Counted from the stretch's first letter, positions 19,833-31,385 are shown. The stretch is DNA of 64,000 nucleotides from Cepaea nemoralis (GCA_014155875.1 JACEFZ010027936.1:186001-250000); one strand, 5' to 3'. Notes: generated by a model from the letters alone, not told the origin. Numbers and translations are program-made.

Positions 19833-22800
19833 ATCTATGAGTCTGGAGATATCCTCATTGTGTGATCTATGAGACTGGAGATACCCTCCTTGTGTGATCT
19901 ATGAGACTGGAGATATCCTCCTTCTGTGATCTATGAGACTGGAGATATCCTCATTGTGTGATCTATGAGTCTGGAGATATCCTCATTGTGTGATCTATGA
20001 GACTGGAGATATCCTCATTGTGTGATCTATGAGACTGGAGATATCCTCCTTCTGTGATCTATGAAACTGGAGATACCCTCCTTGTGTGATCTATGAGACT
20101 GGAGATACCCTCCTTCTGTGATATGTGAGACTAGAGATATCCTCCTTGTGTGATCTATGAGACTAGAGATATCCTCCTTGTGTGATCTATGAGACTGGAG
20201 ATACCCTCCTTCTGTGATCTATGAGACTGGAGATATCCTCCTTGTGTGATCTATGAGACTAGAGATATCCTCCTTCTGTGATCTATGAGACTGGAGATAT
20301 CCTCCTTGTGTGATCTATGAGACTGGAGATACCCTCCTTGTGTGATCTATGAGACTGGAGATATCCTCCTTCTGTGATCTATGAGACTGGAGATACCCTC
20401 ATTGTGTGATCTATGAGACTGGAGATATCCTCCTTCTGTGATCTATGAGACTGGAGATATCCTCCTTGTGTGATCTATGAGACTGGAGATATCCTCCTTG
20501 TGTGATCTATGAGACTGGAGATATCCTCCTTCTGTGATCTATGAGACTGGAGATATCCTCCTTCTGTGATCTATGAGACTGGAGATACCCTCATTGTGTG
20601 ATCTATGAGTCTGGAGATATCCTCATTGTGTGATCTATGAGACTGGAGATACCCTCCTTGTGTGATCTATGAGACTGGAGATATCCTCCTTCTGTGATCT
20701 ATGAGACTGGAGATATCCTCATTGTGTGATCTATGAGTCTGGAGATATCCTCATTGTGTGATCTATGAGACTGGAGATATCCTCATTGTGTGATCTATGA
20801 GACTGGAGATATCCTCCTTCTGTGATCTATGAGACTGGAGATACCCTCCTTGTGTGATCTATGAGACTGGAGATACCCTCCTTCTGTGATATGTGAGACT
20901 AGAGATATCCTCCTTCTGTGATCTATGAGACTGGAGATATCCTCCTTGTGTGATCTATGAGACTGGAGATACCCTCCTTGTGTGATCTATGAGACTGGAG
21001 ATATCCTCCTTCTGTGATCTATGAGACTGGAGATATCCTCATTGTGTGATCTATGAGACTGGAGATATCCTCCTTCTGTGATATATGAGACTGGAGATAT
21101 CCTAATTGTGTGATCTATGAGACTGGAGATATCCTCATTGTGTGATCTATGAGATTGGAGATATCCTCATTGTGTGATCTATGAGACTGGAGATATCCTC
21201 CTTCTGTGATATATGAGACTGGAGATATCCTAATTGTGTGATCTATGAGACTGGAGATATCCTCCTTCTGTGATCTATGAGATGAGATATCCTCCTTGTG
21301 TGATATATGAGACTGGAGATACCCTCCTTGTGTGATCTATGATATCCTCTTTGTGTGATCTATGATATCCTCCTAGTGTGATCTATGAGACTGGAGATAT
21401 CCTCCTAGTGTGATCTATGAGACTGGAGATATCCTCCTAGTGTGATCTATGAGACTGGAGATATCCTCCTAGTGTGATCTATGAGACTGGAGATATCCTC
21501 CTAGTGTAATCTATGAGACTGGAGATATCCTCCTCGTGTGATCTATGAGACTGGAGATATCCTCCTTGTGTGATCTATGAGACTGGAGAATTCCTCCTTG
21601 TGTGATCTATGAGACTGGAGATATCCCCCTTGTGTGATCTATGAGACTGGAGATATCCTCCTAGTGTGATCTATGAGACTGGAGATATCCTCCTTGTGTG
21701 ATCTATGAGACTGGAGAATTCCTCCTCGTGTGATCTATGAGACTGGAGATATCCTCCTTGTGTGATCTATGAGACTGGAGATACCCTCCTTTTGTGATAT
21801 GTGAGACTAGAGATATCCTCCTTCTGTGATCTATGAGACTGGAGATATCCTCCTTGTGTGATCTATGAGACTGGAGATACCCTCCTTGTGTGATCTATGA
21901 GACTGGAGATATCCTCCTTCTGTGATCTATGAGACTGGAGATACCCTCCTTGTGTGATCTATGAGTCTGGAGATATCCTCATTGTGTGATCTATGAGACT
22001 GGAGATATCCTCATTGTGTGATCTATGAGACTGGAGATATCCTCCTTCTGTGATATATGAGACTGGAGATATCCTAATTGTGTGATCTATGAGACTGGAG
22101 ATATCCTCATTGTGTGATCTATGAGACTGGAGATATCCTCATTGTGTGATCTATGAGACTGGAGATATCCTCATTGTGTGATCTATGAGACTGGAGATAT
22201 CCTCCTTCTGTGATCTATGAAACTGGAGATACCCTCCTTGTGTGATCTATGAGACTGGAGATACCCTCCTTCTGTGATATGTGAGACTAGAGATATCCTC
22301 CTTCTGTGATCTATGAGACTGGAGATATCCTCCTTGTGTGATCTATGAGACTGGAGATACCCTCCTTGTGTGATCTATGAGACTGGAGATATCCTCCTTC
22401 TGTGATCTATGAGACTGGAGATATCCTCATTGTGTGATCTATGAGTCTGGAGATATCCTCATTGTGTGATCTATGAGACTGGATATATCCTCATTGTGTG
22501 ATCTATGAGACTGGAGATATCCTCCTTCTGTGATATATGAGACTGGAGATATCCTCCTTGTGTGATCTATGAGACTGGAGATACCCTCCTTGTGTGATCT
22601 ATGAGACTGGAGATATCCTCCTTCTGTGATCTATGAGACTGGAGATACCCTCCTTGTGTGATCTATGAGTCTGGAGATATCCTCATTGTGTGATCTATGA
22701 GACTGGAGATATCCTCATTGTGTGATCTATGAGACTGGAGATATCCTCCTTCTGTGATATATGAGACTGGAGATATCCTAATTGTGTGATCTATGAGACT

Positions 22801-24077
22801 GGAGATATCCTCATTGTGTGATCTATGAGACTGGAGATATCCTCATTGTGTGATCTATGAGACTGGAGATATCCTCATTGTGTGATCTATGAGACTGGAG
22901 ATATCCTCCTTCTGTGATCTATGAAACTGGAGATACCCTCCTTGTGTGATCTATGAGACTGGAGATACCCTCCTTCTGTGATATGTGAGACTAGAGATAT
23001 CCTCCTTCTGTGATCTATGAGACTGGAGATATCCTCCTTGTGTGATCTATGAGACTGGAGATACCCTCCTTGTGTGATCTATGAGACTGGAGATATCCTC
23101 CTTCTGTGATCTATGAGACTGGAGATATCCTCATTGTGTGATCTATGAGTCTGGAGATATCCTCATTGTGTGATCTATGAGACTGGATATATCCTCATTG
23201 TGTGATCTATGAGACTGGAGATATCCTCCTTCTGTGATATATGAGACTGGAGATATCCTCCTTGTGTGATCTATGAGACTGGAGATACCCTCCTTGTGTG
23301 ATCTATGAGACTGGAGATATCCTCATTGTGTGATCTATGAGACTGGAGATATCCTCCTTCTGTGATATATGAGACTGGAGATATCCTAATTGTGTGATCT
23401 ATGAGACTGGAGATATCCTCATTGTGTGATCTATGAGACTGGAGATATCCTCATTGTGTGATCTATGAGACTGGAGATATCCTCCTTCTGTGATATATGA
23501 GACTGGAGATATCCTAATTGTGTGATCTATGAGACTGGAGATATCCTCCTTCTGTGATCTATGAGATGAGATATCCTCCTTGTGTGATATATGAGACTGG
23601 AGATACCCTCCTTGTGTGATCTATGATATCCTCTTTGTGTGATCTATGATATCCTCCTAGTGTGATCTATGAGACTGGAGATATCCTCCTAGTGTGATCT
23701 ATGAGACTGGAGATATCCTCCTAGTGTGATCTATGAGACTGGAGATATCCTCCTAGTGTGATCTATGAGACTGGAGATATCCTCCTAGTGTAATCTATGA
23801 GACTGGAGATATCCTCCTCGTGTGATCTATGAGACTGGAGATATCCTCCTTGTGTGATCTATGAGACTGGAGAATTCCTCCTTGTGTGATCTATGAGACT
23901 GGAGATATCCCCCTTGTGTGATCTATGAGACTGGAGATATCCTCCTAGTGTGATCTATGAGACTGGAGATATCCTCCTTGTGTGATCTATGAGACTGGAG
24001 ATATCCTCATTGTGTGATCTATGGGACTGGAGATATCCTCCTTGTGTGATCTATGAGACTGGAGATATCCCTGTTTT
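19833..24077. repeat. 32-bp minisatellite, main array (about 130 units)
   Basis: The same 32-bp unit as at 17993 has variants (ccttctg, cattgtg, ctagtg, gatatatg) in ordered series. A variant block near 22041 recurs 704 bp later (22 units). A damaged segment with 'gatgagatatcctcc' at 21281 recurs at 23565, together with its neighbours, 2284 bp away. These offsets show higher-order duplications. The array lies in the long gene 1 intron. Confidence 0.95.
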
Positions 24078-24149
24078 GTTCTATTAATTTGCTTTGAACT
24101 CAAGTGTAGTCCCCGCATGTATAACTACTACTATTAGTTTTTTAAAGTT

Positions 24150-24560
24150 TGTTTTTTAGTTTAGTCGTTGTATCAACATCACGGCACATGGTTTAACCCA
24201 TATATGCTCCGTTTTCCTCCTAACTCAAACCTGAGTCTGGAGATACTCAGCTCAATGCACGAACTCCGTTGCATCGGCTAGGATCCTGAAATACTTTGGG
24301 TAGATTTTTAACTCGAAATTTTGCCCTGGCAGTGCCGTTAGGCTACTCTTTTTTGATTTCCAACTGCCAAGGGATTTTTTGCGTGCGCAACAATACACAC
24401 GGGCGTCCGATCTCACTACCCAGAGACCATGGGAAATTTTATTACTGGAAGTCCAGGTTTATTTTTTAAATAAATCCCAGTCCTCACCAGGGCCTGAACC
24501 CGGGACCTCCAGCACTTGAGGCGGACACCGTACCTCGAGACCACTCAGCCCCCTACTACT
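24150..24560 (-). repeat. SINE family A, inverted copy
   Basis: The reverse complement gives ggggctgagtggtctcgagg, a GGTTCAGGCCC B-box and the same body as the copy at 5505, ending near 'actaaactaa'. Confidence 0.8.
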
Positions 24561-24589
24561 AGTAGTTGCTACTGCTAGTGAGTACAATG

Positions 24590-24800
24590 AGATGATTTTG
24601 CGTGATGCTTAGTTTTCCCTATTACTAGTGTCCCTCACCATCAGATGAACCCTCCTAAATTTTTCAGGTATTTGTAGTTTGCATCCCCAAGTCCAGGGCG
24701 AGATGTCAACATTTAAGTCCAACTGACCGGTAAGTGAAATGAACCCGCAACTTGCGGTCACCTGAGGAAGTTTAATTGAGAGCACATTAAACCTCTTGGC
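24590..24800 (-). repeat. SINE family B, inverted copy
   Basis: The blocks 'ttagttttccctattactag', 'tgtccctcaccatcagatga', 'tttgcatccccaagtccagg' and 'aacccgcaacttgcggtc' follow the family B order in reverse complement. Confidence 0.7.
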
Positions 24801-25054
24801 CACTCCTTCCTCTGAACATATCTTTGTGCAATGGAAGTGATCACTTACAAAAAACCAAGAACAAGTAAATACTTTAAAATGAATCAAACTAGTGAAAACA
24901 ATTACTGAGAATACTGCCCCTAAAACTGCTTTAATCACTTTTCATTTTGCACTAATTAATTAACACCAAATTCTTGATTAGTGATTTAAAAAACAATCTT
25001 TATGCATGCTAAATAAACATAACAAAAATATATATAAAGCTATATGGTTTCAGC

Positions 25055-25305
25055 CGGTCTCCATGACTAAAGGCTTGCGAACGGGGGTTGTGAGCTGCTT
25101 ACCACGCGTTCGAAACACAGCGGCAACCAATTTGGCAGCAGACCATGTCGCGCTGGAGTTTTAACATGTTGGTATGGGAGCCAGTCATTCAGAAAGCAAT
25201 GGCAAATTACTGAACGTAAAACTTGCCAAGATATCAAGAATAGCAGTAACATGCTGGTGTTGGCAGCGATGTCCTGTAAATAGGATATGCAAAAACAAAA
25301 TGGTT
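25055..25305 (+). repeat. SINE family C copy
   Basis: The head is 'gccggtctccatgactaaag' with a 'gcgttcgaaac' B-box-like core. The body follows: 'ggcaaccaatttggcagcag', 'cattcagaaagcaatggcaa', 'cttgccaaga', 'gcagcgatgtcctgtaaa' and 'aggatatgca'. Confidence 0.75.
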
Positions 25306-25309
25306 TCAA

Positions 25310-25470
25310 CAATGATGACCGTTCAACGATATAAGTGGGAAGATAACATCAAGAGATGGACAAACATCAGCCTGACAGAATGTACAGTCATGGCGAGAGA
25401 CAGACAGTGTTGGAGATCCATTGCAGCCAACCTTCATTGTGGAGACAGCACCTGACTGATTGACTGACTG
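25310..25470 (+). mobile_element. LINE 3' end with TGAC-type tail
   Basis: The frame YKWEDNIKRWTNISLTECTV, MARDRQCWRSIAANLHCGDS, T ends at a stop followed by a gactgattgactgactg tail. The same C-terminus, decayed, is seen at 50990-51110 and inverted at 28070-28220. Confidence 0.75.
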
Positions 25471-25589
25471 TTCAAAAGAAGTCAGAACTGACTATATCAA
25501 TGCAAAGGTTAACCAGTAATAACAGCCTGTGGCACGACACCAGCAAACATATTAAAGTAAACATTTTGAGGACATATGGATAGGGTCAT

Positions 25590-25900
25590 TGATAATTTTG
25601 CAATGACTAAAGAAGAGAATCAGGGCTTTTGAATGGAAATGTTGCAGAAAAATTCTTCAAATAATGCAGATCAAGAATAATAAAAACACTAACTGTCTAC
25701 CAGATCTGAAAATGAAATAAATCTGGCTTATAAACTTGTAGCAAGTCCATTGCTCATTTCTCAGAAACAGAAATACTTGGTCATTGTAAAAACGTCAAAG
25801 TGGTTGAGAAAAAACAATAATAAAAGACATGCTTCTTGGAAGGTGGGGCTGGGAGTCCATTAGCAAGAAGATGGACACAGGACACAAAAGCCAATATGGG
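25590..25900 (+). mobile_element. Decayed LINE 3' region
   Basis: Shifted frames give AFEWKCCRKILQIMQIKN and later a KDMLLGR-like stretch. This resembles the post-RT C-terminal segment (FExKCxRKILRI) of RTE-type LINEs. Confidence 0.45.
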
Positions 25901-26040
25901 CAAGTAAATTCATGAAGCAGGAAAAATGGCAACAAATTTAATTTTTTTTTTACATAGTGGGTCATGATGAGAGCAACATTCTGCATTGGACTGGCTAATT
26001 AGCCATACAGCTTCTTAGATGATGCAGTTTAAAACCTTAC

Positions 26041-26277
26041 CAAAAGCTGGCATTGCTGTCTTGGAACGCTGAAGCTTCTTCATTTGCTTTTTCAGATCCT
26101 CAGATTGTTTCATGGATGTAATCAATTCTAGACACTTTGATCTATCACGCACATCTGCCTTGTTGTAAAAATGTTCCAGTTCTTTGACAAACTGAGCTGA
26201 CAGGACATTGTCTCCAAGCTGCACAGATGTGTCACATTTCAAAATTATACTGTCATCCAAAAACTTACATACACTGC
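26041..26277 (-). CDS. Gene 1, second exon
   Basis: The 237-nt exon encodes SVCKFLDDSIILKCDTSVQL, GDNVLSAQFVKELEHFYNKA, DVRDRSKCLELITSMKQSED and LKKQMKKLQRSKTAMPAF. The donor is strong (GCTTTTG|GTAAGG after 26041). The acceptor (ctttctgtgtcaag before 26277) begins with two bases that fit the single base left by the exon at 27752-27944. Other AGs within 14 bases are possible starts. The lysine-rich end looks helical. It ends with one G, fitting either acceptor of the exon at 11300. The protein is unrecognised. The next known exon is about 14.6 kb away, across the 32-bp array. Confidence 0.65.
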
Positions 26278-26499
26278 CTTGACACAGAAAGACGTGGCGA
26301 CACACTCTCTCACTCAGCCATCCATGTATACACAATGAAACATATCAGCTGACACAAACACACACACTAAGCTGCAACTCTATAGTATACTTAACATGAT
26401 GCACTTACGTATGCCCAACATAGACATGCATGTACAATCACTAATCCACACATATATGCAAACATCACACCAACAATAAGTGGCAGTCAGCTGGTGAAA

Positions 26500-26614
26500 A
26501 TTTCAGACTGACAATCAACACATAATTTCATTTTCTACTCAATAAACAATCAATTAAAAAATTTCAGACAGACAATCAACACACCATTTCATTTTCTACT
26601 CAATAAACAATTAA
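26500..26614. repeat. ~54-bp direct duplication
   Basis: Two adjacent copies carry 'atttcagac', 'gacaatcaacac', 'atttcattttctactcaata' and 'aacaat'. Confidence 0.8.
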
Positions 26615-26799
26615 AAACAAACAGAAGTGGGACAGTTTTGCACAAAGACAGTGCAGGTACAAGGTTATATTTGTGCGTAAGACAAGGCTGAATAATTATA
26701 TTTTTTAACTAGCAAAAAGTCAAGGACTCTTTCATGTGCATTGGGCATGTGGTTTAAAAGACAAGCAGATAAACTTCATTGCACCAGGTTTTATCCCAT

Positions 26800-27010
26800 A
26801 CAACTCAGTATCTTTCAGCAGGGTGGCCCGCCAAAAGCATCATACAAAGTACTAACTCTGCAGCTCCAGCAACAAACCCCAGAAGTCTCAAGAAAACTGC
26901 ACTCGTGAACCGAATGACATAGCTCGGAATCAAACCCACAACCTTATGAGCATGAGACAGGCGGCATAACCACTTCCCCACAGAGACTACCTGGGCATAT
27001 GGTGCTAGAC
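26800..27010 (-). repeat. tRNA-type SINE (family F)
   Basis: The reverse complement contains a tRNA-like head (gtctctgtggggaagtggtt, then atgccgcctgtctcatgc) and a B-box (gggtttgattcc) about 40 bases later. Confidence 0.6.
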
Positions 27011-27690
27011 CCATATTTCCATAGACCAATCAGCTCTCCAGGGTGATGAGGTCAATATCATGCCAGCTGTCACTACTTCCCAAGACATTTTTGTCTTCTT
27101 ATTGCAATCACTTCTGTGATGATGACACCATCAGGCCAGTTCTCGTTATGAACTCTACCATTTTTGAGTTCCTCTTTAGTTCCATTTCAACTAGAAATTT
27201 AGTACTGATTCAGCGGAATAGTTTATTTTCCTTAGCTGGCTGTTAGTTATTTAGTTATGTGTCCTTTACAGGACACCACATTCCAAACCAGCATTTTTGC
27301 TGTTGTAATCTCATGGCAAGTTTACGTTCAGTAGTTTGCCACTGCTTTCTGAACTAGCTCACTGTACAGAGGCAAATCCCGCAGACTATCTCCACGTTTT
27401 TATAAACCAAACGGAACTCCATGGGTGACGTGGTCAATACTACACCCGACGTCTTGCCTTCATAGAACAATTCTTGATACCCATTTTAATCATTTTTGTG
27501 GCAGGGTCGACCTGGGAGCCGTGGTCAATAAATAGAGTATCCCTGCCTCGACGGGGATTTGAATATGCAAAAATAGTTATTAATATTATAATTATAGTTA
27601 TATATTACTAATAATACTAATATTATTAGTAATACTAATAGTAATAGTATATAGTATAATAGTTATCCACTCTAATCTCTATATTACTAT
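27011..27690 (-). repeat. Mosaic of SINE D and SINE C pieces and an A+T-rich tract
   Basis: 27011-27240 and 27380-27555 resemble reversed SINE D (accaatcagctctccagggt; cttcccaagacatt). 27245-27350 matches the reversed SINE C tail (gtcctttacaggacacc; agtttgccactgctttctga). 27560-27690 is a taatactaatattatt-type low-complexity tract. Confidence 0.55.
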
Positions 27691-27751
27691 TGTAATTGTC
27701 TCTATCCAGGATCCATCTATTCTCTGCAGCTGTCAATAACGTAGCGCTTAC

Positions 27752-27944
27752 TTTCTTCTCTATCCTCTAAGTCTAAATTCTCAAAAGTTTTCTCAAAAAT
27801 CACATCTCCACTGTCTCTAGTTTGCTTCATTACGTTAGTGTATACAAAACTTACTTGTATATTTGCAGCGCTTGTCCGTATACCAGCTGGGGTGTCATTG
27901 TATTCAATACAAACACTGTCCTCGGACTCCATCTTTGTTTGCAT
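27752..27944 (-). CDS. Gene 1, first coding exon
   Basis: An ATG at 27942-27944 (MQTKMESEDS), or the in-frame ATG at 27930-27932, opens a frame reading MESEDSVCIEYNDTPAGIRT, SAANIQVSFVYTNVMKQTRD and SGDVIFEKTFENLDLEDREE. It ends at a good donor, GAAGAAA|GTAAGC. The last base fits the two-base start of the exon at 26041-26277. The segment is acidic with no signal peptide, so the product is probably cytosolic or nuclear (inference). The protein is unrecognised. Confidence 0.6.
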
Positions 27945-28010
27945 TAGAAACGTGTCACTGATTGGTTAGCTACCTGATCATGTGACATAGAAACTGTCAT
28001 TAATAAATAA
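27945..28010 (-). promoter_or_regulatory. Possible gene 1 promoter region
   Basis: Just upstream of the first ATG on the minus strand lie an inverted CCAAT box (attgg, 27961-27965) and an E-box-like TCACATGATC. No TATA box is evident. Support is motif-only. Confidence 0.25.
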
Positions 28011-28069
28011 TAATAGACTGGACAACAATCAATCTATCAATCAGTGAGACAGGTACCGTCTTCACAATG

Positions 28070-28435
28070 AAGGTTGGCTGCAATGGATCTCCAACACCGT
28101 CTGTCTCTCGTCCTGACTGTACATTCTGTCAGGCTGATGTTCGTCCATCTCTTGATGTTATCTTCCCACTTGTATCGTTGTTTACCTCTTGCTAGCTTGC
28201 TCTCAACCTTGCCCGCCAGTATGGTTTTTATAATAATAGTATTAGTACTAATACAATAGTATCAATGATACTATATGATAAAGTGGAGGCAAGTGAGTTA
28301 AAAGACATGATGCTATCATGTATTTTAACGTTGCCGAAATATTTCACTTGCCTCCACTTTATTTCTTTCATCAACTCTCTCTCTTCATTCCCAACAACAA
28401 TCACCTTCAAATTAATATTCTGTGAGGGTAAAACT
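28070..28435 (-). mobile_element. RTE-type LINE 3' fragment, interrupted
   Basis: 28070-28220 reversed matches the tail of the LINE end at 25310 (caatggatctccaacac, catctcttgatgttatcttc). 28265-28435 gives EERELMKEIKWRQVKYFG on the minus strand. An A+T-rich tract separates them. Confidence 0.6.
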
Positions 28436-28689
28436 CTGAAATTTGTGTTGCCATTAAATCTTGGGAAAATAATGTTGTGGTTTCCCCTTACCTTCCACAT
28501 CCACATGGTGGTCTTTTACCTCTTCCTTTGACAGCCATTTCCGACTGTCAGGACAAGTGAGTGCCCTGTTCTGCTCAGCTGCAGAGATGTCCACTTATTC
28601 CGGTGGATACTCGGTCCCCAGGACTGCGTGGTGCGTTTCCCATCCTCTACCACTAGGAGATGCAGTTGGGATTTTCCCTTCCTAAAGTC

Positions 28690-28925
28690 ATGGTCTATGA
28701 CCAAAACTCTCCAATACCTTTAGAGGGCACGTGAGAGGCAGAGACAGACCAAGAGAAATGATGCTGGATGGATTGAGACGGTGGCATGGAGGAATATCAT
28801 CAGCAGAGTTGATCCAGAACACTAAAGACCAAGATCTGTGGCGAGTCATGAACGCCCAAGCCAGCTCAGGGCACTTGATGATGATAATGAGGGTAAAACA
28901 GTGGACAACCACTGTTTATGGCTGA
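28690..28925 (+). mobile_element. LINE 3' end with ATG-type tail
   Basis: The frame gives GRDRPREMMLDGLRRWHGGI, SSAELIQNTKDQDLWRVMNA and QASSG, then a gatgatgat tail. The same C-terminus lies inverted at 54690-54911 and decayed at 49125-49300. Confidence 0.8.
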
Positions 28926-29040
28926 CTCAATCACAGAATTATTAATTTGAGTCAGGGATAAGCCCTAATATAACTTCTCTTTGAGTTTGAACGGAGTAGG
29001 GATATAAGTACGCGGGAGAGTCAATAAGTAAGTCACACAG

Positions 29041-29485
29041 TTATGTGGGTTGGCAGGTAAATATAGTTGGTGCAGCACTGACTACTCATACAGCAGAAGA
29101 TCTCCAAAGGCTCATAGATCGTTTTGCAGCCACCTGCAAAGACTTTGGACTCACCATTAGCCTAAATAAATCACAGGTGATGGAACAAGATGCTGATGCG
29201 CCTCCGTCAATCAAAATCTCTAATTACGAATTGAAGGTCGTCCACGATTTTGTGTATTTGGGATCGACAATATCAGATAATCTTTCATTAGAGACAGAAA
29301 TCGACAGACGCATTGGAAAGGCAGCCAGAACATTTTCCAGGCTAGCTAAAAGAGTTTGGGAGAATAATAGACTAACAGAGCGTACAAAAGCTCAAGTATA
29401 TAAAGCTTGTGTTGTTAGCACACTACTCTACGGGTCTGAATCCTGGACCCTGTACTCAAGACAGGAAAGGAAGTTGAATTCCTAA
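29041..29485 (+). mobile_element. LINE fragment after the reverse-transcriptase core
   Basis: A 146-codon open frame encodes CKDFGLTISLNKSQVMEQ, ELKVVHDFVYLGSTISDN, EIDRRIGKAARTFSRLAKRV and VVSTLLYGSESWTLYSRQ. These are the RT thumb and the downstream FxYLGSxI and LYGSExW blocks. It is truncated at both ends and stops at the Gypsy fragment. Confidence 0.82.
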
Positions 29486-29489
29486 TCTT

Positions 29490-29925
29490 GCATCAGACAT
29501 CCTCCAATTGCGATAGCACTTGAATCTGTGGTTAATATAAATGGTAGATCTATAATCTATATTTGGTAATCTCAATATGGGTGGATTGGAAAAAATGGAT
29601 TTCAATTTGCAAATTGCATCCTCTAAACGGATACTCTTACATAGTTTATCTGGTTGATTTTTGGTCAACAAATTTGAAAAAACTGATGTGAGTTCTGCCC
29701 AGTTTGGTATAAATTTGGCATAATAGTTTATGAGACCTAAAAGACTTCTGACCTGTTTTTTTTGTAGTTGGTACTTCAAGTTGCAGGTTCAGAATTTTTG
29801 ATACAATTCTATCATCCGTCAGTAGTTTACCTTCCGAAATCCTATGACCTAAGAAGTCTATTTGTTTATAGCCTATTTCAACCTTGGAAGGTTTGACAGT
29901 GAGTCTAAAAAGAAGGATTTGATTA
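29490..29925 (-). mobile_element. Gypsy-type LTR retrotransposon pol fragment
   Basis: The minus strand gives FLGHRISEGKLLTDDRI, then after a frameshift VRSLLGLINYYAKFIPNWAE, DAICKLKSIFSNPPILRLPN and IDYRSTIYIN. This is the junction of reverse transcriptase and RNase H. The usual acidic TDAS motif is not intact. It is a short fragment without LTRs. Confidence 0.85.
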
Positions 29926-29929
29926 AAGA

Positions 29930-30130
29930 CTTGATTGATTGATTGATTGATTGATTGATCTAGGAACCGACATCACAGCATTCGGGACATTCCCATAAGC
30001 GCTCCGTCTCCATCCTCAGCAACCAGCGAAATTACTGCGGGACTTGCCTCGTCTTACAGATGCGGAAACGGTGACAGGGATTGTCATTCTCGAATTGGAC
30101 TATACAGTCACCAGCGGTGCTGCCAGGCAC
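29930..30130 (-). mobile_element. RNase H-bearing LINE family, 3' end with TTGA tail
   Basis: A (ttga)n tract at about 29930-29959 precedes 'aaccgacatcacagcattcg' and 'ggacattcccataagcgctc'. Reversed, this reads the Cys-containing C-terminus MLRWLL..ERLWECPECCDVGS. A better copy is at 32395-33110. Confidence 0.7.
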
Positions 30131-30154
30131 CTCTCAAGCGGTACATGAAAGAGG

Positions 30155-30155
30155 C

Positions 30156-30209
<54 letters not shown>

Positions 30210-30210
30210 T
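30155..30210. repeat. TAC trinucleotide microsatellite
   Basis: About 18 uninterrupted TAC units lie immediately before the mariner copy. Confidence 0.95.
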
Positions 30211-30212
30211 AG

Positions 30213-31385
30213 TTGGTGTTTTCTACAGGTGTCATTAGTTGACAGCAACATCGTACTTTATATTCCCGTTCGTCGGGTGGCGCTAGTTGTCTCATACGCA
30301 TGCGCAGCGCATAAACAAAATGGCGACGGTGATTACAGAGTGTACAACCAAATAGCAACGTGCTGTTATGCGTTTTTTGTTTAAAAAAAAAAAAAGACTG
30401 CATGCAAAGGACATTCATAAGGAAATGTTTATGTTTATGCTGACAGATGTTTGTCACGTACAGCGGTGCACAGCTGGGCAGAAAAAATTTTTCACGGACG
30501 CTCTAAAATTGTTGATGAAATCCGATCTAGTCATCTAGTTGAGATTGCAACAGAAGTATCCGTGCAGCGGGTGGAGGAGATGATTAGAGGTGACAGGCGA
30601 GTAACGATAGACTATCATTTGCAATAGGGTGCTCACATGGTTCAGTATACAGCATAATGCATGATCGATTGAAATTTAAGAAAGTGTGCTCAGTTGAAGG
30701 AGGAAGACAAATGAACCGATTTGGCCTGTCCTTGCATCATCTCTGTCGATACGAAGATGAAGAAGACATGCTGAACAGGATTGTTATTGGGAACGAATCA
30801 TGGGTGCATCACTATCAGCCCAAATCAAAGCGTGCTTCAATGCAATGGGAACATCCTTCTTCGCCTTGCGAACACAAATTCAAGGTTACGCCATCAGCAG
30901 GGAAGGTTAGGCTGACAGTGTTCTGGGATTGTCAAGGAGTGCTTTTAACCAATTTCAAGAAGAAAGGTGACAATGTGAATTCTGAATCGTACTGTGAAGT
31001 TATATCGATTCTTCATGATGCAATTCGAAGAAAACGTCCACGACTGCTGACGAAAGGAGTGTTGCTTCTTCATGACGATGCCAGACCACATACTGCTCGA
31101 TTAACTCAGGAGAAAATTAACCAGCTAAGGTGGGAGGTTCTGGAACATCCACCTTACAGCACGACTTAGCCCCTAGCGATTTTCATCTTTTTGGTCCACT
31201 GAAAACCCATTTTAGCGGGAGACATTTCGCGAATGACGTCGAAGTTGAATGTGAAGTGAAAACGTGGTTTAGAAAACAGAGAACGCAGTTCTATGCAGCC
31301 GGTTTGGGAGGACTGATAAAACGATGGGATAAGTGCATCAATGTTGGGGGAAATTATGTTGAGAAATAAAGGGACAATGTATGTA
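30213..31385 (+). mobile_element. Mariner (SETMAR-type) copy, nearly full length, inactivated
   Basis: The leader holds 'acaggtgtcattagttgaca' and an NRF1-like cgcatgcgc. The transposase begins near 30320 (TVITECTTKQQRAVMRF), is frameshifted in the helix-turn-helix half, then is open from 30657: YEDEEDMLNRIVIGNESWVH, KVRLTVFWDCQGVLLTNF, LLTKGVLLLHDDARPHTARL. The first catalytic Asp is Asn here (GNESW for GDESW). A frameshift and stop fall within the HPPYSPDLAPSDFH block, and the tail continues as LAPSDFHLFGPLKTHFSGRH to VGGNYVEK and a stop. No 3' inverted repeat is evident. It is non-functional. Confidence 0.9.

Noticed and set aside
6664..24077. Regular repeats that might be read as a CRISPR array or centromeric satellite
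   Set aside because: The units are contiguous with no unique spacers, the genome is eukaryotic, and the arrays are short, mixed and intronic. They are minisatellites.
24060..24260. Shared string tgagtctggagata between SINE A (24150 copy) and the 32-bp satellite unit
   Set aside because: The match is only about 14 bases and does not extend. Unlike the 59-bp and 39-bp arrays, there is no junction supporting origin from the SINE.
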